Below, in pieces: positions 49,753 through 61,690 of a stretch of 64,000 bases of DNA (positions are counted from its first letter, which is position 1; every line of letters starts with the position of its first letter). This DNA comes from Nymphaea colorata (taxonomy: Eukaryota > Streptophyta > Magnoliopsida > Nymphaeales > Nymphaeaceae). The notes beneath the pieces are model-generated. The model was given only the letters and a program-made list of their open reading frames with translations. It was not told where the DNA came from and did no database searches. The stretch is taken from positions 5,120,704 to 5,184,703 of the forward strand of contig NC_045139.1 of NCBI RefSeq assembly GCF_008831285.2, written 5' to 3'. The translations under genes were made by a program, and so were the position numbers.

Positions 49753-51264
49753 TATGACACGAAGAGTTGAAGTCACGAGAGTTCGAAATAGATATTAGCT
49801 GCCTAATAATTCTCATACTCTTGTGCCAACCCCTTTGTGAATGCGTTCTAATAAATACGGCGTCATGTTACCAAACTCAAATGTCCTCTAACCGCTAATT
49901 GTAAGACTTCATGTTCATAAATTGAAGATGTGTGGAGAACTGTCATCCATGTATCTTTTAAATAAAGGATCTAAAAGTCTGGTTTAAACCCATGGATCTG
50001 AGATCTGGGATCCTAGGATCTTAAATCACACACCTTAAATAATTGATCTACCATTCAATTTTCCCTAAGTTGTCCAATTAAAAATCTTTCCCATTGAGTT
50101 AAACTAGGTTGGTGAAACATTCAAACCACAAATTCAATTAGAAAAGCTCTTATACTCCCTCCCAGTGAAGCTCCTGATTCAGTGATTCACGTGAAATTGT
50201 ATACAAATTGGCAAAGAAATATTATTATATTTTGTTGAAAAATGAATATAAAAACATACAAACTAATTTTAAAAAAATCTTTAAAAAACAAATAGAAAAT
50301 GAATTACCCATGACAAGAGGTATACTATTAGGGGTGCATACTAGAATCGAACTCGACTCGACTCGACTCAAAAACTCGAACTTCATATAACATACTCGAG
50401 CTCAACTCGACTATATAGGGTCGAGCTTGGGCTTGACTTGCGTAACTCGTTTACATTAATCTGTCTTGTTTAATTTAATTTGTTTAACTAGTTTAACTAA
50501 TTCAACTATGATGAACCAGTTTTACATAGTTAAGCCGAGTCAAATTTTCAATAAGTCGAGTTCTTTCAACTTGGGCTTGACTCATTAAATATTTCTTGTT
50601 AAATTTAAACTAACCCATTCACAAATGAGTCGAGTTCGAATTTAAACTAACTCATTCATAAATGAGTCGAGTTCGAGTCAAGTTTTTTCGAGCAAATTAA
50701 AAAACTTGATGAAAGAACAAACAAATCATATGGCAAAGTTGATCACAAATAAAATAAGAATGTCACTCTCAACTGTCAACTCTAAAAAAAGGGAAAATTA
50801 GCTAAAAATGAGTGAAGATGAAGGAAATCAGATGGCAAAGATTCTCACATTTAAAAAATAAGAATGTTGCCCTCGATCGACTAAAGATAAGGAAAAATAG
50901 TTAAAAAGAATTTGGTGATGAATAATGTGCACCACTCGTCCCGTATCATCAACACCAAGAAATTGATACTACAGTTCTTTTTCAGAAAACGGTCGCAGAA
51001 TCAAGTTGGTGAGAAGCTTTTGTACTTTCCCCTTCAAGAAAAAGCTCTTCAAATCTCCTTTTTGAGCATCGGGAATTGAAGCTTTGTCCGCTTGCAACAA
51101 ATAATTTCAGGTTTTTTGGATTTTCCCAACTCATCTTTATTTATATACAATCAAGATAGGCTGACAAATATTTTGTGGCTTTGATTTGAAGGGACATGAG
51201 ATTCGCTTGCACTTTTCCAATATATTCACTAAGGTGGAGATTTTTCATTTTGCTAGTTTTGATT
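49753..51264. other. Spacer, no gene seen
   Basis: From about 50331 (TAGGGGTGCATAC) to about 50700 is another CTCGAG-type element remnant with a variant left end and no clear right end. The rest is AT-rich without recognisable exons. Confidence 0.4.
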
Positions 51265-51700
51265 TAGAGGTGAACACCAGCCTAGTCGAGCATAAGTTCA
51301 GTTAGCTCAAGTTCGACTAACGAAACATCAAACTCAATTGAACTCAAGTTCGAGAATAGCTTGACTTGATAGTTACATGTTGACCTCGATCTCGACTCAA
51401 TTAAGGCTTAACAAACTTATTTGAATAGAATTAATATTCATCATTACGTGTTGAGTTCGAGCTCAACTTGATTAAAGCTCGACAAACTTGTAAACGCATT
51501 TGAATATATCGACTTCATTAAGGTTCGACAAACTGGATTAAGGCTCGAGCTTGGCTCGACAGTTACGTGTTCATCTCGAACTCAACTCGATTATTTAAAT
51601 GAGTCAACTCATGAACTCAAGTTTAACTCATTAAGCAAATGACTTGGCTCAAACTCATTCATAACCTAACCATTAACAGTCGAGCTAGTAGTTCACCCGT
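51265..51700. mobile_element. hAT-like MITE rich in CTCGAG motifs (reverse orientation)
   Basis: Begins TAGAGGTGAACACC and ends GTTCACCCGT. The flanks ttttgatt (51257-51264) and atttgatt (51701-51708) match at seven of eight bases, consistent with a hAT-type target-site duplication. Confidence 0.7.
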
Positions 51701-52580
51701 ATTTGATTTTTATCTGTTGACCATTAAGTAACCTTTACTTACATACAATGAGAATTACTTCATGGCTTGATTGTGGGAAATTCATGATCGAAATTTGTGT
51801 TTTTACCACAAATTTAAGATTTCTAGTCTTAATTTATCTTTTTTTATATAGCCTGCAATGGGCAAATATATAGAGCAGCTTATTTGTTCGGGTCTTAACA
51901 CGGTGCCCTGTGTTCCGCAGAGTGAGGGAAAGGGTTCTTAAAAAGTTCCATTTTTTTTCATGGGATTTCTCTTTCGAGGCAGAACACCCACTCTCGTGTT
52001 AGGGGGCGAAGATATGAACTGCTGTAGGAAAAATCTTTTTTTCATGTTTGCATTTTTATAAAAAATTCAAAGACTTTATGCTTTTATTTTCTTTAGTTTA
52101 TCTTTATTTACTGACAATTGGCAAAATACGTTACCCCTTGGTCATTCAAAATTCATCTTTGACATTAGCTTCTGTTTTGATGACAAATTCTCGCCTTTCT
52201 TGCCTTAATTAAGAATCTTGTAATAATTAGTTGTAAAATAGTTTACTTGATAATTCTTTGCATTTCGTCCCACGCATTTGGGTCAATTTTATTCTTCAAG
52301 TGTACTTATATTATTTCATTACAACGAAGATTCTATTAGCAAAAATTGGCTTTGAAGCCTCATTCATACAAGTCGGGCATAGAAGAGAACTGAAGCAACG
52401 GATAATACGTAATCGGTAGACTGTCAGTCATCGTTTTGAATTTTCTTGGCATCAATTTGTTATACAGTAAAAGATGAGGAAGGAGGAGGGAAACCCATAG
52501 ACAAAATGAAGTACAGTGGAGGCATCACTATTATACACCGAAAGCAGCTTTCAACCTTTAGTTTCTTTGCCTGTCTAAAT
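51701..52580. other. Spacer, no gene seen
   Basis: AT-rich sequence in which no exon, RNA gene or element border could be recognised. Confidence 0.35.
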
Positions 52581-54035
52581 AACGTTTTGTATCCTATTAA
52601 TTTTTAAAATTGTTAAATTTTAGAAAATTTGTTTATACATCCAAATTATGAGGGTATATTTCACTCCCTTTTATTGGCTTTCCATGTTCCGCCAAATTAT
52701 TTGGAACTCGATATCTCTAGTTAGTACACATACTTATGTTTCAAGTCTCTAGTTAATTAATTACAAAGTTAGAAAAAGGCACATATTTGATGATTGCATC
52801 ACAATATTCTACTGTGCTTAGGGCAGTCAAATTGACCTGCTACCCTACTCTCTCTGCTTTAGCATCCATTCATCTGCTTAGTTTGTTTAAACTAAAGATC
52901 TTCTAAAACACACCTTTTAATCCAGCCTCATATCGAAGATTGAAGACTATCAGATACAATCTAATGCTATTTCACAACTTAAAAGGATTGAGCTGGAACT
53001 CTTAAACCACTTGAAAATGAAAATTTATGATGACATATATACGGACACATAAATGTTTTTTAGCGGAATAGTGCTTTTTATATATTGAGACATATTTATG
53101 GAACACTAGGCCTCAAAGAATACAACATTTTGGACAATAATTGAAATTACCATTCATATAGAAAATCTATGCCGAGATATGGAGATATGGACAAAATGAT
53201 TGACATATTTAGGGATATGAAAGACTAGAACCAGGTGTACATGAATCTGCCCAATCTTTAGGCAGAGTCATGGAATGCTTACAAAGTGTTTTATTTACCA
53301 AATGACCCATAAAATATCAGATCTGGAGATTTGATGACAAACCCTATCCCATCGAACCTCAAGTATGAGGTTTTGGCCGCATATTTATTGTCTCAAATCC
53401 TCATTATATATATATGAAATCCAATGTATGCTTATTGCATGGACTCCACATAAATCTAGTTTCATATTAGTGCGAGATATGAAATATGAGGCTATCAAAC
53501 AACCCTAAATGATTTGAAAGAAAATTCAAATAGCTAATAAATTAGGTATTTTTATGCAGAACCAATAATTCAAATAGTCAATAATTGACATTATTTAAGA
53601 ATCTTTATATATGCAATAGACAACAATTTTGTTTGGTAGCCATACAAAAAACACATCATAATTGTACCCACATCGATTGGGAATAATTTTCTCCACACAT
53701 TGAGAGGACAAAATTGAAATGGACCATACCGCTTTGCAAGGATCAAGCACTAGAATTATATGAAAAATGTGTTCCCTTGTGTTCTTTAAGTCATGCCAAT
53801 AATGAAAAGAATAAGATCAAGTTGTATGTCTCAAAATCGATGTCAATACCTTTCATGCTTTTAAGGGAGAGCGAGAAGCCATACATGTCAACTCATAGGT
53901 ACCTTAAAATAATAACTCATTGACTGCCCCTTAAAAGTAAGGTTGGGTGTCGGGTCGGATACTTGGTACCCAGCCCAAAAAAAAACAGATCAGGCCGACT
54001 CGGGTTGGCCCAACTAAGCTCGGTTCGACTAGATA
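52581..54035. repeat. Large direct repeat, left copy
   Basis: Starts aacgttttgtatcctatt and runs collinearly with 54443-55985. Shared landmarks are a CACTCCCTTTTATTGGCTTTCC segment, ACTTAATGCTATTTC-type words, a cagatctggagat segment and the closing TAAGGTTGGG(T/C)GTCGG segment. The copies differ by many substitutions and small indels, so the duplication is not recent. No coding sequence was recognised. Confidence 0.75.
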
Positions 54036-54240
54036 AATTTTTATATATATATTATAGATTTTTATATATAATTATAATGTTTTATTACAAATAATTATAT
54101 TTATATATTGTTTTATATTAAATATAATATTTTTAATTTAATTGAGCCGAGCCTAAGTTTCGGGTGTCAGGTCGGCCCGAGCCAGACTCCTTATTAGGCA
54201 ATGCCGACCCAATGCCCAGGCTCACTTAAAATCAATCAAT
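53937..54240. repeat. GC-rich TAAGGTTGGG family element
   Basis: Starts TAAGGTTGGGTGTCGGGTC and ends near CCCAATGCCCAGGCTCACTTA, an imperfect inverted pair around an AT-rich middle. A partial copy is at 55868-55985, and relatives are seen near 2686, 8877 and 47440. Probably a non-autonomous DNA transposon family. Confidence 0.5.
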
Positions 54241-54442
54241 ATCTAACTTCTCTCTATCTTCTTTCATATGTTTAACAGTAGAACACTTAATAATTTAAGA
54301 AGTGATAAGAAAGACTAGCCTTTTCCCATTAATGAGTTGCTGATATAGACAAATTAGAACTTGACTTCTTTTGTAATTAAAATATGCTGGTGGTTAAAAA
54401 TAAAAAATTACGTTAGAAAATATTCATCCTACGAAGATTACA

Positions 54443-55985
54443 AACGGTTTGTATCCTATTAATTTTTAAAATGTTATAGTTGTTAAATTTTATATACATC
54501 CAAACTATGATGGTATATTTCACTCCCTTTTATTGGCTTTCCATTTTCCGCCAAACTACTTGGAACTCGATCTATTAGTTAGTACACATATTCTCATACT
54601 TTTCAAGTCTCTAATTACTTAATTACAAAGTTAAAAAAAGGCACATTTTTTATGATTACATCACAATATTCTACTGCGCTTAGGGCAGTCAAACTAACCT
54701 ACTATCGTATTAGCTCTGCTCTAGCATCCATTCATCTGTTTAGTTTGTTTAAACTGAAGATCTTTTAAAACACACCTTTTAATACAGCTTTAGCCTTACA
54801 TGGATGCTATCAAATACAACTTAATGCTATTTCACAACTTAAAGGACTTAATGCTATTTCACAACCTAAAGGATTGAGCAGTATCTCTTAAACCACCTGA
54901 AAATGAGTAGTTATTATCACATATATAATGAAAAAAAAATTGCAAATGGTGTTTTTTAGCTTAATACTGCTTTTTATAAATTGAGACATATTCATGAAAC
55001 ACTTGGCCTCAAATAATGCAACGTTCCGAACAATAATTAAAATTGCTATTCATAGAGAAAAATCTATGCAAGATATCGTGATATCTACCAAATGATTGAC
55101 ATACTTGTGGGTATGAAAGACTAGAACTAGATGTACATGAATTTGATCAATATTTAGGCAGAGTCATGCAATGCTTACAAAGTGTTCTATTTACCAAACA
55201 ACCGTTAAAATATCAGATCTGGAGATTCGATACAGACACTCTCCCATCGGACCTCAAGTGTGAGGCTTTGGCCACATATTTATTGTCACAAATCCTCATT
55301 TTATATAGATGTGAAATCCAATGTTGCTTATTGCATGGGCTCCATATAAAACTGGTTTCATATCAGTGTGAGATATGAAATCTGAGGCTACCAAACACAT
55401 CCAAAATAATTTGAAAGAAAAAAGTTATATGATTCAAATGATATTGAAAAAAAGCTAATAAATTAAATATTTTTATGAAAAACCAATAATTGAAGTAGTC
55501 AATAATCGACATTATCTAAGAATCTTTATATATGCAATAGACAATAAATTTTTTTGGTAGCCATACAAAAAACGCATCATAGTTGTACACATATCGATCT
55601 GGGAATAATTTTCTCCACTCATTGGGAGGATGAAAATGAAATGGACCACACTGCTGTGCAAGGATCAAACGCACTAGAATTATATGGAAAATGGGTTCCC
55701 TTGTGTCCTTTTCGCGATGGAATCGCGTACCAATGATGAAAAGAATAAGATCAAGTGGCATGTCTCACAAATCGATGTCAATACCTTTCATGCTTTGAGA
55801 GAGAGCGAGAAGCCATACACGTCAAATCTAGGTACCTTAAAATAGTAACATATTCAGTGCCTCTTAAAAGTAAGGTTGGGCGTCGGAACAGGTACTCGGT
55901 ACCCAGCCCCAAGAAAAGGAACACCCGATATGTTATCGAGCCGGCTCGAGTGGGCCCAACTAAGTATGGTTAGACTTGATAAAAA
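54443..55985. repeat. Large direct repeat, right copy
   Basis: Starts aacggtttgtatcctatt. It is collinear with 52581-54035 and ends where a (TA)n tract begins. One internal segment (ACTTAATGCTATTTCACAAC, near 54819 and 54846) is itself doubled in this copy. Confidence 0.75.
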
Positions 55986-55989
55986 AAAT

Positions 55990-55996
<7 letters not shown>

Positions 55997-56030
<34 letters not shown>
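55997..56030. repeat. (TA)n microsatellite
   Basis: About 34 bases of TA, directly after the right copy of the large direct repeat. Confidence 0.95.
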
Positions 56031-56036
<6 letters not shown>

Positions 56037-56073
56037 TTGTTTTAAATCAATAGGTTCCAATTCGAACAGTCGC

Positions 56074-56352
56074 TTGATAGTTGTTGGCGAAAGCGGAGCC
56101 TATTTTATGAATTTGCGAAACATCGTGCGCGTATCCAGATTAGTTCGAAAAAAGAGCACGCAACGGAAAAATTTTATAAAAATTGAAAAAGCCCCACGTG
56201 GGGAGGTGGCCTTTTTTCTGAAAAGTCGCTTATCACCTGATCATTTTCTCCACATTTCACTTTTTCGGGCTGCGGATCCAATGTGGACCAAAACTATTTT
56301 AAAATCCATAGAGGTGCCGCAACATTATATTATTGTTGTGAGAGGCCAATAA
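56074..56352 (+). other. Unassigned 92-codon open frame
   Basis: An open frame without low-complexity sequence. It has a basic central part (VSRLVRKKSTQRKNF) and APRGEVAFF. Base composition from 56040 to 56470 is less AT-rich than the neighbouring sequence. I do not recognise a family and see no TATA box or splice partner. It may be a fragment of an inserted element or organelle DNA, or chance. Confidence 0.2.
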
Positions 56353-56763
56353 TGCAGTTCCACACGATGAACTTTTGTTTCGTTGTTTCCTTGGCCCGTG
56401 ATCCAACGGCAGAAGTTTGGCAGAGATTCACTGCCATTTCTTTTCCCTTTCAATCGAATTTTCTCCATCACAAAATTTTTTAATGGACTGAATGCCTTTC
56501 TCAGACTTAATATCAAAATATAATATCTCTTAGACTTGCTACTGGAATCTAAGATATCTGAGGTGATTTGAGACTTGGGTGAATTTAATATTTACTTTTG
56601 TCTGTAGTCTCTTAAATTATAAATTTATAGTTTTGTAATGTTTGCTTGAGAGAAACAGCTTTTTAGCATACAAATGTATAGTTTTTTTATTCATAGGGAG
56701 AGCTAGATTTTTTTTTATAAAGAGCCAAAGGGATTTGTTTCACACATTTCATAGGTGTTTGAG

Positions 56764-57262
56764 CAGGGGTGAACAACAAGTCGAGCTACTCGAGTGTGAC
56801 CTGTTAAATCTTGGCTCGTGCATAAGTTCGAGCTGAGTCATTTGCTTAACAAGACAAGCTCGAGTTCATGAGTCCACTCATTCAAATAATCGAGTTGAGT
56901 TTAAGCTCAACACATAACTGCCGAGTCGAGCTCAAGCCTTAATCGAGTTTGTCGAACCTTAATCAAGTTAATATATTTAATTGAGTTTACAAGTTTATTG
57001 ACCCTTAATCGAGTCGAGCTCGATCTCAACACGTAATGTGGAACATTAATTTTTATTCAAACGAGTTTGTCGAGCCTTAATCAAGTCGAGCTTGAGCTCA
57101 ACATGTAATGATGAAGACCAATTTTATTCAAACGAGTTTGTCAAGCCTTATTTGAGTCTATTCGAGTCGAGCTCAAGCTCAACACATAACTGCCGAGTCG
57201 AGTTCCATGTTTCATTAATCGAGTCGGGCTCGAGCTAACTGAACTCAGGCTCGATTCGGCTG
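56764..57262. mobile_element. CTCGAG-type MITE, degenerate right end
   Basis: Begins CAGGGGTGAACAACAAG and has the same interior as the other CTCGAG-rich elements. It ends without the GTTCACCCCTA terminus, in a CTCGATTCGGCTGACA sequence. A GGCTCTGCCCCTG segment at 57346-57360 belongs to a different small-element family. Confidence 0.55.
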
Positions 57263-58814
57263 ACATTTGAGAATTTTTAAATGTGGCCTACTATATTTTT
57301 TAAAATTTAAAGGAAATTAAAAAAAAATAAAAACTATAACAGGTAAATGGCTCTGCCCCTGTTTGCATTTACCACAGGTTGCAAAACCATGGATTTGAAT
57401 TTCATTGTTTGTTTAAACATTGGACCGCGGGTTTGAAGTTCATTGTTTGTTTAGACAACGGATTTCACAGCAGCGTAGATCTTGCATCATATTGGATCTT
57501 AAATTCAAGATGATCAAATGCAGCTTTAGTTAGCTTTGCTGAGTTTGAATCCATAGTTCTAAATTCTATATATAGTTTGTTAGAACTATATCAAATTAAG
57601 ACGGGCTTGGTTCCAAATCAGACCTCCAAATCCATGATAACGGATGATTAAAATTCTCTCGTATTGATTATCATCTACATATAATCAGATATATGCTTAT
57701 CAAAAAGACAAAATCGAAGGTTTGTAATATTGCCTTAGCATGACCCGTTTTTCTATTGGTTTCTGTTTTTTTAACTTTCAAATGAACAATATTCACATGG
57801 ATATCATATGTATATCCAACTGATTAAATATGAGCCTTTGTTTCTTTTGATACACTGGCTCACTTTTGGCTAGGGGAAGAAAGAACAAGATATGAGAATG
57901 AAGCCAACCCTCACCCTCACCCTCGAAGAGACCGAAGACTCTCTTTTTTTCCCTTGGTCTTAGAGTTTAGGGCTGCTTCGGGACTTAAGTAAAGAACGGT
58001 ACACCCATCAAATAAAGTGTCACATCTATCATTTGCAGCTCAAAGTAATAGCACTTACAAAAATTAAACTAAAAGTCAAATTTTTATGTGTCTGCCAATC
58101 CAACCAACTACGATAAATCCCTCGAAACAATGATTTTATAAGTGCAGATCAACCTGGAAAAGTACCCTTGATTAGTTTATTATATATCTCAGTTTGTCGC
58201 TTGTCTAGAATATTGATGTTATATACTTTGTACTTATCAAGCAAAATTCATAGAATCGGCTTAAATGGAAACGGGAATCATTTGTGACAGACTAATTTAC
58301 AATTTATATTTTCAAACAAGAAAATAAAGAGTAAAAAAAAGTAAGAAAAGCGTATTTGGGAATCAAGAAATAAAAGAATCATCAAATACATATCCCGTTA
58401 TCGTATTAAATTGAATCCAGTTCAACCAATCCACACCAATTCCAACAAAGCTCATACTTGAGAGTTCATTTGTTAACAAAAACAGACTCTTCTATAAATG
58501 TGCCCCAATCACATTTATGAAATAATGTATTTCAAAGAATGTTGCATTTCTCCTTTTGCGAAAGACTAAACGTTGGGTTTAAAAGGAACTAAGTTTCTAA
58601 CTAATGTTTTTAGGCTCAACCTAACTCCAAACCTGATTATATATGTTGTACTGGTGCACGAAAATTTTGTGCGTAATTAACAACAAAAACACCCCTGTTT
58701 GGATTGAAAAAAAAAATTGTACAGACAAAAAGGGAAATCAAAAAAAGTGAAAAGACTTAAAAGGACAGTTCTTTTTCTATAATTTCAAAAAATACACTTT
58801 TTTTTTTCTTTTAG
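57263..58814. other. AT-rich spacer, no gene seen
   Basis: No exon recognised. The part at 58640-58760 weakly resembles the dispersed segment found upstream of neprosin copies 2 and 3. Confidence 0.35.
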
Positions 58815-58822
58815 CGTATAAC

Positions 58823-59952
58823 CAGTGGCGGAGCCAGCGTGGGGCTGGCGCTGTGGGCTGGCGTGGGCGCTTGTCCACGCCAGCCCAAGATAGATATATA
58901 TAGATTCATATATATGTTTGAATTTCACTAGTTTTATTTTATGTTTGTTCAATTGTTCTAATTATTTTTTGCTCTTTATATGATTTTCTTTATATTCGTT
59001 GACGCATTACTTAGTCTATTTTTTTTTTCAATATGCTTTTGTTGTTCTCATGTCAAGATTTAGATGCCTTAATCGTGCCTAATTTGATTTTCAAGATCTA
59101 TTTCAAATTTTAGATTTACAATACAGGTTAACTAAGAAAACGTGAACACCATTTATGACAGTGAAGGAGCCAAGCATTTAGTCCATTTACATATTAGAAC
59201 AGTCACTTGATTTAGTTTGTTACATGTTGGTGCCTCTCGAATCTCGACTATAAGATCTTTAATTTCCATGATCTAAAATTTGAATCAGTATATATTAGTG
59301 CCCTACAACCAAAAATTTTCTGAGTTCGCCACTTATTTATTTATGAATCTACGATTACTTTCATAAGTGAAAAAGAAAAAGATCTCGACTTTGCATCTGA
59401 AAAGACATGTCATGTTAATCTTTGTCTTCTGATGTGTTCTCTGTGCTCGACAGCACATGCTTTGCTTCTACTCTTTCATGAGGACGAGTTCAATAGAACC
59501 CGATACCTTCCACTTGGGTCGCGCCCCACCACTTTCCTTTGCCTCCAGCCCGCTTTCACTAAATTAATCTCTTTCTTGGCGCAGCTCTTCGCTTCCGTCT
59601 CCTCCGCCTTTGCTGCTCCTGCCTCCTGCTATGCTTCTTTGTTTCTTTTCTTGACTATTTGTAGGAACTTAAGAAGAAACGGTGAATCTGATAGCACTTA
59701 ACGTATATGATTTTTCCAGTAGTGAATCTCAGTTTTCAAATTTGTCTAATTTATGAAGGATTTTTGTTTGGCGATCTGAATCGCGCTTGACGAATGAGGA
59801 GATCAAAGCTTGGCCAAACATCCCTCAATGTTTGTTTATTTTTACATTAGTATCTTCAAATATTTGCTTTGTCCTATATGTGAGTGCCCCTTCGTATGTG
59901 AAAATCTATGAATGGGTGCCCCCTCCAGAAAACTTTTCTGGCTCCACCACTA
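58823..59952. mobile_element. hAT-like non-autonomous element, 1.13 kb
   Basis: Starts CAGTGGCGGAGCCAG and ends CTGGCTCCACCACTA, inverted ends of 15 bases with two mismatches. It is flanked by a perfect 8-base duplication cgtataac (58815-58822 and 59953-59960). No transposase frame is visible. The 89-codon frame at 59432-59701 shows no DDE or hAT dimerisation motif. Decayed relatives occur inside neprosin introns (ends near 10172, 10280, 20582 and 31450). Confidence 0.85.
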
Positions 59953-59960
59953 CGTATAAC

Positions 59961-60590
59961 CAACATAACCAACTGTTCATGTACAGAGCAAATTATGGAT
60001 TTTTCTTGGCTCACAAAACTCAGGCAATGAATGCCAAGAGAGTTTGATTTGAACAAACTTTTTGATTGGTTTTGCTACCTGAAAAAAAAAAAGATCTAAG
60101 ATATGAAGTTCTTTGAAGAAGCTACAAACAACTGCATCTATAGCCAATGATGGTAAATCTACAAGATGAGATAAATGCCAGTTAGATGATTGGTGTACGA
60201 GATTGACAACACCTCAAAGAGTGGACCATAACCAATACTCCCACAAGTTCCCTTTTTGTTTTTATTTTGGCATGTTTATTCACAAAAAATGATTCGTTGG
60301 TTGATTCTTACAAAACCAACCATGTAGATCACATATACACAAGCTACATGTGAATTCCAAGTCATCATTATAGATATCAATTAATCAGAAACAAGAAAAA
60401 TAGCACGCCTAGGTTTATCTCCAATACTGAAATCAAGAGAGATAATATGCTTCAAATCAAGAAAATTGCATGTTTGATAAGTTAATTTGATTATGTGGTT
60501 CGACTTGAGTAGATTTTGCTATGCATAAAGCAAGCAAAGAAGAGGTTACTTCAAGAGAGTAAATCAAGATGGGGGGCTGAAGATCCTAGC
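59961..60590. other. Spacer, no gene seen
   Basis: No exon or repeat with clear borders was recognised. Confidence 0.35.
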
Positions 60591-61210
60591 CAGCTATGCC
60601 TCACTTTGCAGTATATACATATATGTTGGTTGACCAATGTGTTAGTTGTCAATCGGAGATGGGGTCGGACGGCGGCGGACGTCGGCTGGTGACGGACGGC
60701 GGCGGACGTCGGCTGGTGACGGACGGCGGCGGACGACGGACGGCGGCGGGCGAGGACGGCGACGAACTGTGGCGGCAATGTTTAGAGTTTTGTCTCTTAT
60801 GCCTAATCTTATGGTTTAGAGCTGCACAATTCCTGCCCCGTCTGCCGCTACGTTCTGCCGTCCGGCACCGGCGGCGGCTCTTCCTCCACCCCATCCCCTC
60901 CCAGCGCTTCCCTTCCTGAAAGGGAGAGAACTATAAACCGTTCGAGGGAGGAAGAAGCTGCTTTCGCCGGCAATGAGGAACGCGTGGCTTTAGGTGGTGG
61001 CTATTCTCATGATCAGCACGTTAATCTTAGTAGACCTTGGAATTTCTTCTGGCACCTGTGGCCTCATCGGCCATTGACTCCAACTATGGATACCAGCGGC
61101 AGCAAAATAGCCGTTCAGGAAATGGTGGACCATGGAACTCCCTGTGGAGCTATCTCGGATGGCCGCTCATTGATTAGAACAAGAATTACAGGGTTCCTGT
61201 CTCTGTGACC
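60591..61210 (+). other. GC-rich region, possible degraded gene
   Basis: The composition is gene-like, in contrast to the flanks. A 27-base unit (GGACGGCGGCGGACGTCGGC core) starts at 60667 and 60694, with a partial third from 60721. It would code for a nine-residue Gly/Arg-rich repeat. From about 60984 an open frame reads GGGYSHDQHVNLSRPWNFFW and ends at 61208. Another frame in the same stretch gives NGGPWNSLWSYLGWPLI, as if a frameshift split one Trp-rich sequence. I do not recognise the family. Confidence 0.3.
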
Positions 61211-61492
61211 CCAACGGCGCTGCAAAGTAAACAAATCAACAGGAGAAGAAATTGAGAAAGAAAGACTTCAGCGCAAATTAAAAATAAAGAAATCTCTCTG
61301 GTTGGTGTAATGACAGAAAATTTGTTCAATTAAATAAGATATTTTTAGATTTTCTTTCAAAATTCTGCGTCTAATGACTGCGTCGTCATTTTTGAAACCT
61401 CAAGTTCTATTTCTGGACCACATGTTCTTTGTAGTCATTTTATTTATTTTTTTTATCTTATCAAAACTTGTCTTTTTCTGTGTCTGTGTGAG

Positions 61493-61690
61493 CGATGGGT
61501 ACTTTTAAGTTTTAACATTAACCATTTCTGTGTAGAGGTCCACGAGGACGTTGCAGAGGTGGACAATGAAGAGGATGAAGAACTCGAAGAATGATCGATG
61601 GGTACTTTTAACATTAACCATTTCTGTGTAGATGCGATGAGGACGTTGCAGAGGTGGACAATGAAGAGGATGAAGAACTTGAAGAATGAT
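61493..61690 (+). repeat. Tandem duplication carrying an acidic tail-like exon
   Basis: Two copies, about 61493-61595 and 61596-61690. Each starts CGATGGGTACTTTTAA, passes a splice-acceptor-like TTTCTGTGTAG and then codes for EDVAEVDNEEDEELEE followed by TGA. Within this stretch the only change between copies is CTC to CTT, both Leu. This may be a duplicated terminal exon of a gene whose other exons are lost or unrecognised. Confidence 0.4.
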
